Shown: positions 8,696 to 17,743, counted from the first letter of the stretch. The stretch: DNA of 64,000 nt from Bacillota bacterium (GCA_023411215.1 JAEYOY010000045.1:1-64000), one strand, 5' to 3'. Program-made: numbers and translations. Notes: generated by a model from the sequence alone, not told the origin.

Positions 8696-9301
8696 ATGGG
8701 AAGCAGTCAAATCAGAATACCGCAGCAGCAGCGATCGATTGAAAAAAGAAAGAAAATTGTAGATGCAGGTTGTAAATTATTCTGCGAAAAGGGTTATCAT
8801 AATACGAATACTGCCGAGATTGCAAAGTTAGCCGGAGTATCCACCGGTATCGTATATAATTACTTTAAAGATAAAAAAGATATATTTATGGAGGTTATCG
8901 ATATCTATGAATCGAATATTACTACTCCAATGTATGAAGCAATTAAGAGGCTGGAAAAGCCCATTGATATTGAACAGGCATTAAAGAATATCATCACAAC
9001 CTTAACCGTAGGACATACCATGGCCAAAAATGTACATGAAGAAATGCAGGCCCTTGCTCATACTGATAAAGAAATCAGTGACTTGTTCTGCCGGTTTCAA
9101 TCCAATATTGCTACACAAATCGTTGAATTGATGGCGGCTTATGATATCAAACCTACTAATGCCTTGGAAAAAGCTCACTTAATGATAGATATCATAGAAA
9201 ATATCATCCATGAGATCGTTTATCATCAGCATGAATATCTTGATTATAATGTTATGACTGATGTGGCTGTAAAAGCAATCGTGGATATGCTTAGTTACTA
9301 A
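8696..9301 (+). CDS. TetR/AcrR-family transcriptional regulator
   Basis: A 201-residue repressor-type protein. The N-terminal helix-turn-helix spans about residues 17-63 (IVDAGCKLFCEKGYHNTNTA, then EIAKLAGVSTGIVYNYFKDK). The rest is an all-helical ligand and dimerisation domain without a recognisable specificity. AAAGGAGG at 8681-8688 precedes the ATG. It is divergent from the damaged ABC transporter and separated from it by two TGTGAA-N6-TTCA palindromes. It therefore probably controlled that exporter and itself. With the transporter broken, its remaining role is unclear. Confidence 0.88.
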   Translation: MGSSQIRIPQQQRSIEKRKKIVDAGCKLFCEKGYHNTNTAEIAKLAGVSTGIVYNYFKDKKDIFMEVIDIYESNITTPMYEAIKRLEKPIDIEQALKNIITTLTVGHTMAKNVHEEMQALAHTDKEISDLFCRFQSNIATQIVELMAAYDIKPTNALEKAHLMIDIIENIIHEIVYHQHEYLDYNVMTDVAVKAIVDMLSY

Positions 9302-9334
9302 GCTTATCCACGATTGTGAGTATTCGCCCAATAA

Positions 9335-9363
9335 GAGGACACTGCGGCTTCCGCAATGTCCTC
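9335..9363. terminator. Stable hairpin between convergent genes
   Basis: The arms GAGGAC-A-CTGCGG and CCGCA-A-TGTCCTC pair with one mismatch around a three-base loop. It lies between the convergent TetR and MerR genes. There is no strong T run on either side, so termination efficiency is uncertain. Confidence 0.5.
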
Positions 9364-9407
9364 CTGTGATTCTACACTTCCACTCCATATGGTAAAGTAT
9401 ATCATGA

Positions 9408-10166
9408 CTATTTGCTTGTATAGATGTGAATGGCGTCCCTTAAGAAAACTGCCAACCCCGGCTGTTTCTTATCATAAAAAGCGGTAAACCGCTCGTCATC
9501 CACATACATCTGGGCAAGTCCGGCATGAGCCTCCTTGTTATAGCTGCCCCAGGTATAGCCTAACCACTGACGGTGAAGATCTGCTGTCCTTTGGCCTAGC
9601 TCTCCGGCAGGATCTCCGGTAACAAAAGCCTGCTCCAGAGTATCTAGAACCTCCTGACCTAGCTTCTCATATTCCGCGAATTGAGCTTCGGTCATATTCA
9701 TCAGCTTGGCATTGGATGCCTTTACAGCCTCCTCGCCGTACTTCTCTCCGATTTCCTGCCCGTATTTCTTCTCGTTATCTTCAACTAGCTTTTTCTTAAA
9801 TCCTTCAAATTTTTCATTGTCTTTCATAATTCTTCTTCCTTCCCGACTTTCAATTGTCTTCTCGACATTGGTGATCAATATATCAATTTGTTGTCTCTGC
9901 GCAAGGAGCTTTATCAGATGATCCCTCAGTGCTGCCAATTCGTCAAAGGTCTTGGAGCTTAGGATATCCCGGATAACTTCCAGATTTACACCCATCTCCC
10001 GATACAGCATGATCTGCTGCAGTCGATCCACCTCTGCCTGCCCATAGATTCGATATCCGGATGAATTGATTCTAGCCGGCTTTAAGATACCAATTTCATC
10101 ATAATACCGAAGTGTTCTGGTACTGATCCCAGCCATTTGGCCTAATTTCTGCACTGTATATTCCAT
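9408..10166 (-). CDS. MerR-family regulator with TipAS antibiotic-recognition domain (TipAL-like)
   Basis: A 252-residue transcriptional activator. Residues 1-70 are a MerR winged helix (VQKLGQMAGISTRTLRYYDE with GILKPARINSSGYRIY), followed by a coiled-coil dimerisation helix (about 76-110). Residues about 130-250 match the TipAS fold, the helical domain that traps thiopeptide and other multidrug ligands (QWLGYTWGSYNKEAHAGLAQ and YVDDERFTAFYD). An internal methionine (MKDNEKFEGF) could be a TipAS-like short start. AAGGAGG precedes the ATG. The promoter has the 19-base spacer that MerR proteins untwist, so autoregulation is likely. Confidence 0.88.
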   Translation of the reverse strand: MEYTVQKLGQMAGISTRTLRYYDEIGILKPARINSSGYRIYGQAEVDRLQQIMLYREMGVNLEVIRDILSSKTFDELAALRDHLIKLLAQRQQIDILITNVEKTIESREGRRIMKDNEKFEGFKKKLVEDNEKKYGQEIGEKYGEEAVKASNAKLMNMTEAQFAEYEKLGQEVLDTLEQAFVTGDPAGELGQRTADLHRQWLGYTWGSYNKEAHAGLAQMYVDDERFTAFYDKKQPGLAVFLRDAIHIYTSK

Positions 10167-10188
10167 ATTGTAACCTCCTTACAAACAG

Positions 10189-10219
10189 AGTCTATACCTT
10201 TACGCCGCGTCAATGTCAA
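10189..10219 (-). promoter_or_regulatory. MerR-type promoter with 19-base spacer
   Basis: On the minus strand, TTGACA (10214-10219) and TAGACT (10189-10194) are separated by 19 bases, the over-long spacing characteristic of MerR-activated promoters. It lies directly upstream of the TipAL-like gene, with the ribosome binding site right after it. Confidence 0.65.
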
Positions 10220-10325
10220 TACTTTTTTACAATTAATTTTAAACGAATTTTACGTTTCTATCGTTCATTACGATTAGATCGCACAATCCGTTTGGGGATG
10301 TTTGGGAATTTGAAGGTATTTTATT

Positions 10326-11216
10326 TTATTTCTTTCCGATAATCGGAACATAAATCTCCATCACGGTATCCGGTCTGGAATGACAACGTTCATCATAGTA
10401 TTCAAAGTCTAATTTACTTTCATCATATTGATAACCACTACTCGGAAACCACTCCTCGAAGATATATTTCCAGGTTGCTTTGATGGCTCTTGAAAAATCG
10501 GAATCGCCGTCTTTATTTGCGTCACTGGTATCCACTGGCATCGTAGTAAATACAGCATAATCTGCCTCCGGGACCTCCACAGTAATCATATCCTTAGTTA
10601 CCTTAGAAATATCCCCGACGATTACTCCAAGTAAGTAAATCATATCTCCCTCACGGTTGGAAGGGACACACATACAAACTTCCCCGTGTTTAGGTGGATC
10701 AAGTAGCTCATACAGCTTACTTTCCAGATTTTCTCCTTCATAATTCTCCCAGTAAGCTGCAATATCCTTTGTATAGCCGCTTGCTATATTCGTCTTTATA
10801 CCATAGCCTGCCACTTGAAAAGCTTTCTTATGTTTTATTTCAGGTTTCATTAGATATCCTCCTATATCAGTTAATTGATCAGCGATAGTGTAACCCTTCA
10901 TTCTTGCAATATACCCTGTCGGACTATAGCCAAACTCATTCCGAAAGGCTTTCGAGAAACCGCTGGCCGTCTCAAATCCATAGTCTATTGCAACAGTAAG
11001 AATTTTGGTGTCCTTCAGCAAATCCATGCGTGCCAGGGATAATTTCCTGCTTCGGACGTATTCCATTAAGGGTTGCCCTGTACAGATATTGAATACTCTA
11101 CAAAAATGGTATAACGAATATCCCGCCATCTCGGCAATATCAGCTGCTGTTATATTCTCTTTGATATGGGCTTCAATATAATCAATACAACGGCTAATGT
11201 CATCACGATAATTCAC
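10326..11216 (-). CDS. AraC-family regulator with GyrI-like effector-binding domain
   Basis: A 296-residue regulator with the AraC double helix-turn-helix at the N-terminus (residues about 8-105: AADIAEMAGYSLYHFCRVFN with GYSPTGYIA near 95) and a GyrI/SOUL-like ligand domain at residues about 120-296. This order matches Rob and many Firmicute multidrug or effector sensors. The GyrI part is complete (PEADYAVFTTMPVD and ending MEIYVPI). The start is GTG, preceded by GGAAGGG. It sits behind the MerR-type regulator with a 160-base gap, so the two are probably independently transcribed sensors of small molecules. Confidence 0.87.
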   Translation of the reverse strand: MNYRDDISRCIDYIEAHIKENITAADIAEMAGYSLYHFCRVFNICTGQPLMEYVRSRKLSLARMDLLKDTKILTVAIDYGFETASGFSKAFRNEFGYSPTGYIARMKGYTIADQLTDIGGYLMKPEIKHKKAFQVAGYGIKTNIASGYTKDIAAYWENYEGENLESKLYELLDPPKHGEVCMCVPSNREGDMIYLLGVIVGDISKVTKDMITVEVPEADYAVFTTMPVDTSDANKDGDSDFSRAIKATWKYIFEEWFPSSGYQYDESKLDFEYYDERCHSRPDTVMEIYVPIIGKK

Positions 11217-11334
11217 TTAGTAACCCTTCCTTTCTCCCCTACGGTAACTATATTGTATCACCACACGCAGAGCTTTGCTGTTCCTTTTTTGCTATGATAT
11301 AGAAGAATTTATATGCTAACAAACTACCTATCCT

Positions 11335-11446
11335 TTGAAAAAGTTTGTGCCAAGTGTGCAACGTCTCGCATGCGAGATGGTTTGCACTTTGATTACGCAG
11401 GCACAAACTTGGAAGTGTGAAAATTGCTTTTCATTTTCACACTAAT
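11335..11446. repeat. Double-hairpin repeat after the trp operon
   Basis: AAGTTTGTGCC and GGCACAAACTT form outer arms around a GCATGC-centred inner hairpin (GTCTCGCATGCGAGAT, flanked by TTTGCACTT-type arms). A second hairpin with GTGTGAAAAT/ATTTTCACAC arms follows. It lies just 3' of the second trpD on the transcribed strand and may act as terminator. Related copies are near 14460-14530, 31519-31700 and 42550-42672. Confidence 0.7.
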
Positions 11447-11448
11447 AT

Positions 11449-12480
11449 CTATTGATACGAATGGGAAGCTTCAATAAGCTCATTAAGCTTATCTTGTGCT
11501 AAACCGCTGTCTATGATCTCTGCGGCAAGCTTAACCCCCTGCTTCAGGCTGTCTGCCTTATCACCGATCATCAGAGCTGCTGCCGCATTGAGTATGACTG
11601 CCTGCCTGCGGGGTCCTTTATTTTTGCCTGAGAAAACATCCTTAATCATTACCGCATTGGCTTCCGGTGTCCCGGTTATAATATCATTCGGTTTGCAGCG
11701 GGATAGCCCAAGCTCCTCGGGAACCAGCTCATAGCTGGTGAGGCATCCGTTTTTCAACTCGTTAATTCTGGTCTTTCCTAACAATGATATCTCATCCATT
11801 CCGTCTTCACCGTAGACGAATAAGGCACGGGTATATTTCAAATCAATGGCTACCTGACTAACCTTATCCAAAAGCTCTGGCTTATATACTCCCATCACAT
11901 GACGGGTAGCCTTCGCCGGGTTGATTAAAGGACCGATAATAGTGTAAAAGATTGTTTTGATACCAATTTCCTGCTCTGGATGAATCATCTTCTGCATTAC
12001 CGGATGGAACAAGGGTGCATAAAGAAAGGCAATCCCAACTTCTTCAATCATCTTCTCTGCTACGCCCGGTGTCTGGTGTATCTGCACGCCTAAGGCTTCC
12101 AGCACATCAGCACTTCCCGATAGATTTACACTGCCTCTGCTCCCTGTCTTCGCCACCTTTATTCCCGCTGCAGCAGCAACAAAAGCAACCGCGGTAGATA
12201 TGTTAAAGGTGCTTAAGCCACCACCGGTTCCACAGGTATCCATAAGCTCCCCTTCCACGTTAGGGTTTACCGGAATACAAAAATCCCGCATCGCTTTCGC
12301 TATTGCAGATATCTCGGTAAGCGTTGGACCTTTCATTAATAATGCCACCTGAAAACTCATAATTTGTAAATCCGTCATATGATCTGTTTGTATGGCAGAA
12401 ATCATATCATAGGCTTCCCTTGACGAAAGCTCCTGCCCCGCATTCAGCTTCTGTAATGCCTCATTCACATTTACTGACAT
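11449..12480 (-). CDS. Second, divergent anthranilate phosphoribosyltransferase-like protein (TrpD paralogue)
   Basis: A 343-residue class IV glycosyltransferase-fold protein, last gene of the trp operon, overlapping trpA by 20 bases. It keeps the phosphoribosyl-pyrophosphate and Mg2+ elements: CGTGG (83-87), TFNIST (91-96) and DGMDEIS (Asp-Glu 229-230). It departs from TrpD elsewhere. GTGGD is GTGGG. KHGNR is KTGSR (111-115). The anthranilate-site PVRRELGVRTIFN of the first TrpD is HPEQEIGIKTIFY (168-179), losing the key Arg. It may act on another aromatic acceptor or be a regulatory or dead paralogue. The operon already has a fully canonical trpD. A GSADVLEALGV stretch shared by both shows common ancestry. 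Confidence 0.82.
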   Translation of the reverse strand: MSVNVNEALQKLNAGQELSSREAYDMISAIQTDHMTDLQIMSFQVALLMKGPTLTEISAIAKAMRDFCIPVNPNVEGELMDTCGTGGGLSTFNISTAVAFVAAAAGIKVAKTGSRGSVNLSGSADVLEALGVQIHQTPGVAEKMIEEVGIAFLYAPLFHPVMQKMIHPEQEIGIKTIFYTIIGPLINPAKATRHVMGVYKPELLDKVSQVAIDLKYTRALFVYGEDGMDEISLLGKTRINELKNGCLTSYELVPEELGLSRCKPNDIITGTPEANAVMIKDVFSGKNKGPRRQAVILNAAAALMIGDKADSLKQGVKLAAEIIDSGLAQDKLNELIEASHSYQ

Positions 12481-13249
12481 TAAGACAGGCCTCCTTCATT
12501 CTACGAACGTAGTCTTCAACATAAGGAACACAGGACTCCCCATATTCTCCTACTATTTTTACAATTGCACTTCCAACAATAACTCCATCCGAGATGGATG
12601 CCATGGCTTTCGCTTGTTCAGGAGACGAGATACCAAAGCCGATGGCGCAGGGAATATTTTTAATCCCCTTAGCCTGAGCGATCATCTCGGCTATTCCGGT
12701 TCCAAGCTTATTTCTTACACCGGTAACACCTAAGGAGGATACGCAGTAAAGAAATCCTTCTGCTTCCTTTGCAATCATTCTGATTCGTTCCATAGAGGTT
12801 GGTGCAATCATAGAGATAAGTGTAATACCATACTGATTGCAGTAAGGCTTAATCTCCTCCTTCTCCTCATAGGGCATGTCGGGAACTATGATAGCATCGA
12901 CCTGAGCTTTACTGCATTGCTCCATAAAACGTTCTACACCATAGGTATAGATTGGATTAATATAAGTCATAAAAGCGATAGGTATGCTGCTTTCCTTACG
13001 AAGCTCCTCCACCATCGCAAAAATCTTATCGGTAGTTGCTCCATTCGCCAAGGCTCTGTCATCAGCAGCCTGAATCACCGGCCCTTCTGCTACCGGATCG
13101 GAGAAGGGTATCCCTAATTCGATTAGATCAGCTCCTGCCGCCTCCATACATAGAACTAATTCCTTCGTGATAGCCAGCGTCGGATCACCTGCGGTCACAA
13201 AAGGAATAAAGGCTTTATTATTTTGAAATACCTTCTCGAGTCTATTCAT
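12461..13249 (-). CDS. trpA: Tryptophan synthase alpha subunit
   Basis: Cleaves indole-3-glycerol phosphate to indole and glyceraldehyde 3-phosphate, passing indole to TrpB in the alpha2-beta2 complex. 262 residues, a TIM barrel. ELGIPFSDP (Glu about 44) carries one catalytic acid. The second, Asp in E. coli (ADG), is Glu here (VAEGPVIQ, residue about 55), a conservative change also remembered from some other Firmicutes. A phosphate-binding CAIGFGIS and DGVIVGSAIV lie near the C-terminus. It overlaps trpB by 8 bases and the second trpD by 20, so it is translationally coupled on both sides. Confidence 0.95.
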   Translation of the reverse strand: MNRLEKVFQNNKAFIPFVTAGDPTLAITKELVLCMEAAGADLIELGIPFSDPVAEGPVIQAADDRALANGATTDKIFAMVEELRKESSIPIAFMTYINPIYTYGVERFMEQCSKAQVDAIIVPDMPYEEKEEIKPYCNQYGITLISMIAPTSMERIRMIAKEAEGFLYCVSSLGVTGVRNKLGTGIAEMIAQAKGIKNIPCAIGFGISSPEQAKAMASISDGVIVGSAIVKIVGEYGESCVPYVEDYVRRMKEACLNVSKCE

Positions 13250-14426
13250 AAAGCTGCACCCCCCTATATCTTGCTATCGCTGCCACATCTTTATCACCTC
13301 TGCCGGAGAGATTGATTACAAGAATCTGCTCCTTCCCCATCGTTGGTGCCAGCTTTCTTGCATAAGCTACCGCATGAGCACTTTCAATGGCCGGGATGAT
13401 ACCCTCCGTCCTTGACAAATATTCAAAGGCATCCACTGCCTCTCGATCGGTAATTGCTACATATTCTGCTCTTTTCGTATCATGCAGGTTAGCATGCTCC
13501 GGTCCAATTCCCGGATAATCAAGTCCTGCTGAGATAGAATACACCGGGGCAATCTGACCGTATTCATCCTGACAGAAATAAGATTTCATTCCATGGAAGA
13601 TTCCAACGGAACCGGTTGTTATTGTAGCTGCCGTCTTATCGGTTTCTATTCCAAGGCCCGCAGCTTCACACCCGATTAAACGGACACTGATGTCCTCAAT
13701 GAATTCATAAAATAAACCCATTGCATTGCTACCTCCTCCTACACAGGCAAGTACTGCATCCGGCAGTCTTCCTTCCTTCTCCATAAGCTGTTCCTTCACT
13801 TCCCTACCGATAATGCTTTGAAAATCACGAACAATCATCGGAAAGGGGTGAGGCCCCATAACGGAACCAAGAACATAATGGGTATCCTCAACCCGCTTCG
13901 TCCATTCGCGAAGAGTCTCATTTACCGCATCCTTCAGTGTCTGCGTACCGCTGGTAACCGCATGAACCTTGGCACCTAGCAGTTCCATTCGAAAAACATT
14001 CAATGCCTGACGCTCCGTATCTTCTTTGCCCATGAATATCTCACATTCCAGATCCAGTAGTGCTGCTGCTGTTGCGGTTGCTACACCATGCTGTCCGGCG
14101 CCTGTCTCTGCTATGACTCTGGTCTTTCCCATCTTCTTCGCTAGAAGCACCTGTCCTAACACATTATTAATCTTATGAGAACCGGTATGATTAAGATCCT
14201 CCCGTTTCAGATAGATCTTAGCACCTCCCAGATCCTCACTCATCTTCTTTGCATAATACAGTAGAGACGGTCTTCCTGCGTAATTCTTTAGCAGATCATC
14301 AAGCTCCCGATTAAATTCCGGATCCTGCTTATAAAGGTTATAAGCCTCCTCAAGTTCAATTACTGCATTCATTAAGGTCTCCGGTATATATCTTCCACCG
14401 TGAACTCCAAATCTTGTATTATTCAT
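13242..14426 (-). CDS. trpB: Tryptophan synthase beta subunit
   Basis: Condenses indole with serine to tryptophan using pyridoxal phosphate. The ATG at 14426 gives 394 residues, the normal size; an in-frame extension to 14459 has no support and is left out. HTGSHKINN gives the PLP lysine (about residue 85), AETGAGQHGVA the catalytic Glu loop, and GGGSNAMG the phosphate-binding glycine loop. This is the TrpB1 class that pairs with TrpA. The gap to trpF upstream (119 bases) holds a degenerate repeat. Confidence 0.95.
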   Translation of the reverse strand: MNNTRFGVHGGRYIPETLMNAVIELEEAYNLYKQDPEFNRELDDLLKNYAGRPSLLYYAKKMSEDLGGAKIYLKREDLNHTGSHKINNVLGQVLLAKKMGKTRVIAETGAGQHGVATATAAALLDLECEIFMGKEDTERQALNVFRMELLGAKVHAVTSGTQTLKDAVNETLREWTKRVEDTHYVLGSVMGPHPFPMIVRDFQSIIGREVKEQLMEKEGRLPDAVLACVGGGSNAMGLFYEFIEDISVRLIGCEAAGLGIETDKTAATITTGSVGIFHGMKSYFCQDEYGQIAPVYSISAGLDYPGIGPEHANLHDTKRAEYVAITDREAVDAFEYLSRTEGIIPAIESAHAVAYARKLAPTMGKEQILVINLSGRGDKDVAAIARYRGVQLYE

Positions 14427-14454
14427 AATAATAACCCTGCCTTTCTTCAAAGCC

Positions 14455-14530
14455 TGCAAACTTTATGTGAGAAACTCTCTGATTTTATCACTCCGCAGGC
14501 ACAAATTTGCGTGTGAAAAATCTTAATTTG
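14455..14530. repeat. Degenerate double-hairpin repeat inside the trp operon
   Basis: CAAACTTTATGTGAGAAA...CGCAGGCACAAATTTGCGTGTG (here abbreviated in the middle) resembles the repeat family seen at 11335, 31519 and 42550, with weakened arms. It lies between trpF and trpB. Confidence 0.45.
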
Positions 14531-14545
14531 CCGATTTATCCTTCC

Positions 14546-15169
14546 TTACTTCCTCAGTGATGTCGTTCTAACTATCTGAACGAGTTCTTTTATTTTCCCT
14601 ATGTCCTTGTATCCCTCAGTCTCAACCGCACTGCTGACATCCACACAATAAGGCTTCATTTGGTTTATCGCTTCCACAACATTTCCAAAGCCAATGCCTC
14701 CGGCGAGAAAATGGGGTTGACTAAGCTTCGGAACCAAAGACCAGTCAAAGCTTTCTCCTGTGCCCCCGAACTGCTGCTTATGATAGGTGTCCAGAAGCAG
14801 ATAGTCACATGGGATAGTCTCGACATCTTTTATAGCATCACTACCTGATACTCGTATTGCCTTTATGATAGGGCAGCTAATAATCCCCCTAAGCTGATGA
14901 ATATAAGAGGCTGTCTCATCTCCGTGAAGCTGCACAATATCGATAATTCCTCTGCTACACAAATGCCTGATTCGATCTACCTCTTCATTTACGAATACAC
15001 CAACGGATAATATCTCCGGACGAAGAAGTTCTTTCAGCTCCAACGCAGTCTCTTCACTCACCTGTCTTCTGCTCTTTGCAAATACAAAGCCGATATAATC
15101 CGGCAGTGCTTCATTCACTGCTAAGATATCTGCTTTCCTAGATAAACCACATATCTTAATCTTTGTCAC
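14546..15169 (-). CDS. trpF: Phosphoribosylanthranilate isomerase
   Basis: Catalyses the Amadori rearrangement of phosphoribosylanthranilate in tryptophan synthesis. A GTG at 15169 with AAGGGAG in front gives 207 residues, the family size; the upstream in-frame ATGs lack a ribosome binding site. KIKICGL contains the catalytic Cys, VQLHGDE the substrate loop, LLLDTY with FGGTGESFDW the catalytic Asp and phosphate loop, and FLAGGIG with VDVSSAVE the second phosphate site. It lies between trpC and trpB as a stand-alone gene rather than fused to trpC. Confidence 0.93.
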   Translation of the reverse strand: MTKIKICGLSRKADILAVNEALPDYIGFVFAKSRRQVSEETALELKELLRPEILSVGVFVNEEVDRIRHLCSRGIIDIVQLHGDETASYIHQLRGIISCPIIKAIRVSGSDAIKDVETIPCDYLLLDTYHKQQFGGTGESFDWSLVPKLSQPHFLAGGIGFGNVVEAINQMKPYCVDVSSAVETEGYKDIGKIKELVQIVRTTSLRK

Positions 15170-15260
15170 AGCATACTCCCTTCGATACATTTTATCTATA
15201 TACTCAATAAACACATGAACTACATCTGTAATATCCATCAATTATATGTGTAATACCCTG

Positions 15261-16088
15261 TTATAGCAGCAGACCACGCAACTTTGCCAGTTCTTCTTTC
15301 TTGTTACTGCTTCGCATCAATGTTTCTCCAATCAGAACGGCATCAACCCCTGCTCTACTCAGCATAGCAATATCCATTGCACTTCGAATACCACTTTCGG
15401 CAACAAAGATAATATCCTCCGGAACGAACTTTCTCAAATGTAGGCTATTGGCTATATCGACATCAAAGGTCTTCAGATTGCGGTTATTTACCCCAATCAC
15501 TCTGGCACCTGCACGGATTGCAGATAATATCTCCGTCTCCGTGTGCGCTTCCACCAGTGCTGATAAGCCCAATTCATCACAGATCTTAAGATATCTTTGC
15601 AGTGTCCGGGTTTCGAGTAAAGAACATATTAACAGTACTGCATCTGCACCAATTAACTTGGCTTCATAGATCTGATATTCGTCAATGGTAAAGTCCTTTC
15701 GTAATACCGGGATAGCTACCTCTTGGCTGATCTCACTTAAATACCGATCCTCCCCCAGAAAAAATTCGGGCTCCGTCAAAACAGAGATAGCATCCGCTCC
15801 TGCCTCAACATATTCCATGGCTATGTTAAGATAAGGGAAACTCTCTGCAATCACTCCTTTGGAGGGGGATGCCTTCTTGACCTCACAGATCACAGAGATT
15901 GCATTACCATCTATCATTAGACTTCTATTCTTTTTCAAGGCTCGTTCGAAGGCGAAGGCTTTTCTTTTGTGAAAGCTTTTTATACCTTCACCCTCGACTA
16001 TTTTCATCCTCAACTCCTCCAGGGAAATCTGTTCTTTCGCTTTCTCTACCCGAATTCGAGTCGCTTTCACTATGGTATCTAATATCAT
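15261..16088 (-). CDS. trpC: Indole-3-glycerol phosphate synthase
   Basis: Closes the indole ring from the phosphoribosylanthranilate product. 275 residues, a TIM barrel. CEVKKASPSKG holds the first catalytic Lys, VLRKDFTID the second, GVNNRNLKTFDVD the substrate Asn/Arg region, and VAESGI and VLIGETLM the phosphate-binding end. The start ATG is supported by AAAGGG. It sits 30 bases after trpD in the operon. Confidence 0.95.
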   Translation of the reverse strand: MILDTIVKATRIRVEKAKEQISLEELRMKIVEGEGIKSFHKRKAFAFERALKKNRSLMIDGNAISVICEVKKASPSKGVIAESFPYLNIAMEYVEAGADAISVLTEPEFFLGEDRYLSEISQEVAIPVLRKDFTIDEYQIYEAKLIGADAVLLICSLLETRTLQRYLKICDELGLSALVEAHTETEILSAIRAGARVIGVNNRNLKTFDVDIANSLHLRKFVPEDIIFVAESGIRSAMDIAMLSRAGVDAVLIGETLMRSSNKKEELAKLRGLLL

Positions 16089-16118
16089 AAAATGCCCTTT
16101 CTATCCTATCCCTTATCG

Positions 16119-17126
16119 TCAGGCATTGGATAAATGAATGAAATTCCTCAACTGCTCCATTGCTTTACCACTGTCTATGGTCTCGGCAGCAAGCTTTATG
16201 CATTCACGGAGAGTGATATTGTTATAAGACATATAGAGGCAGATAGCAGAATTCAGTAAAACAATATCCCGTTTCGGTCCCAGTTCACCTGAAAGGATTC
16301 TCATGGCAATCTCTGCATTTTGAGCTGGGTCACCACCAATCAGATCCTCTGCTTTACAATATTCGAAGCCAAACTGATGAGGATCTAGGAAGAAGCTGTT
16401 CACCTGTCCATTGTTCACCTCGCATACGGTGGTTCTTGCACTCAGAGAAACCTCATCAAGACCATCGTGTCCGTGAACAACCATGGCTCTCTTCACTCCA
16501 AGATTCGCTAGAACTCTAGCCATCGGCTCTACCAAATTCTCGTCATAGACGCCCAATAGCTGTAGATTGGCATTCGCTGGACTGGAAAGTGGGCCTAGAA
16601 TATTGAAAATTGTGCGAACTCCCAGCTCCCGTCTAACCGGAGCAGCATACTTCATCGAAGAATGATAAATCGGTGCAAATAAGAAGCAGATACCAATCTC
16701 CTTAAGAAGCCTTTCACTTTTCTCTACCGGAATATCTATCTTTACCCCCAAGGCCTCCAAAACATCCGCACTTCCGCACTTACTGGAGACACTACGATTG
16801 CCATGCTTTGCAACCGGTATTCCGGCTGCTGAGATGATCAGTGACGATATTGTAGATATATTGAAGGTAAAGGCTTCATCTCCTCCGGTTCCGACAATAT
16901 CCAGTACATCACCCTGATGAGTTACCTTTAGCCCGTATTTTCTCATTATCATGGCACATGCCGTTATCTCTTCGATTGTCTCACCCTTCATCCGGATCGC
17001 TGTAACAAAACCGGCTATTTGGGCATTCGTCGCACTACCACTCATGATTTCATCCATCACGGCTTTGGTCTCCTCTAAAGTTAAGTTTTCTCTATTCAGA
17101 GCCTTATAGATCGCTTGCTGTATCAT
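16119..17126 (-). CDS. trpD: Anthranilate phosphoribosyltransferase (canonical)
   Basis: Transfers the phosphoribosyl group from PRPP to anthranilate. 335 residues with all expected motifs: DIVGTGGDEAFTFNIST (76-92), KHGNR (107-111), KCGSADVLEALGV, PVRRELGVRTIFNILGPL with the anthranilate-site Arg (about 165), and DGLDEVS with the Mg2+ acids (224-225). Its ATG overlaps the trpG stop by 4 bases, so the two are translationally coupled. It serves as an internal reference for the altered second copy at the end of the same operon. Confidence 0.95.
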   Translation of the reverse strand: MIQQAIYKALNRENLTLEETKAVMDEIMSGSATNAQIAGFVTAIRMKGETIEEITACAMIMRKYGLKVTHQGDVLDIVGTGGDEAFTFNISTISSLIISAAGIPVAKHGNRSVSSKCGSADVLEALGVKIDIPVEKSERLLKEIGICFLFAPIYHSSMKYAAPVRRELGVRTIFNILGPLSSPANANLQLLGVYDENLVEPMARVLANLGVKRAMVVHGHDGLDEVSLSARTTVCEVNNGQVNSFFLDPHQFGFEYCKAEDLIGGDPAQNAEIAMRILSGELGPKRDIVLLNSAICLYMSYNNITLRECIKLAAETIDSGKAMEQLRNFIHLSNA

Positions 17127-17704
17127 ATTGCTTCACCGCCAATCTTTATGAAATTTCTCATAATAACCTCTCCCTGGGGGGTGAGGATGGATTCCGGATG
17201 GAATTGTAAGCCATAGATTTCATAATTCCGGTGCTTAACTGCCATGATCTCACCGTCATCATCCTCTGCAATTACCAGTAAATCATCTGGTAATGTATCT
17301 TTCCTGGCAATCAGCGAATGGTATCTTGCCGCCTGTATAATCGGTGGCAAGCCATGAAACACACTAGCCCCGTTGGCGATATGGATATCACTTTGTTTCC
17401 CATGCATCAGCCGACTGGCCAAAGTAATCTCGGCACCAAATACTTCACAGATAGCCTGATGTCCCAAACAAACCCCGAGTATTGGTACCTCCCCCTTCAG
17501 CTTTGCAACAAGCTCTTCGCATACTCCAGCATCCTTTGGATACCCAGGTCCTGGCGAGAGAATGATATGGGATGCATCAAGCCTTCTAATTTGCTCAACG
17601 CTCAGCTCATCATTACGGATTACCCTCATATCTGCACCGATACTTCCTGCAAGCTGGACAAGGTTATAAGTAAAGCTGTCATAATTATCAATCAATAAAA
17701 TCAA
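17123..17704 (-). CDS. trpG: Anthranilate synthase glutamine amidotransferase subunit
   Basis: Supplies ammonia from glutamine to TrpE. 193 residues, class I amidotransferase. The nucleophile Cys79 is in GVCLGHQAI, and the catalytic His/Glu are in FHPES (about 168-172). The oxyanion motif PGPGYP lies near 51-56. It is not fused to trpD. It follows trpE by about 39 bases. The family can double as PabA; no separate pab genes are in the window. Confidence 0.94.
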   Translation of the reverse strand: MILLIDNYDSFTYNLVQLAGSIGADMRVIRNDELSVEQIRRLDASHIILSPGPGYPKDAGVCEELVAKLKGEVPILGVCLGHQAICEVFGAEITLASRLMHGKQSDIHIANGASVFHGLPPIIQAARYHSLIARKDTLPDDLLVIAEDDDGEIMAVKHRNYEIYGLQFHPESILTPQGEVIMRNFIKIGGEAI

Positions 17705-17743
17705 AATATCCCTCCATTCTAATTCATACTCTGTTCGTGAAAT

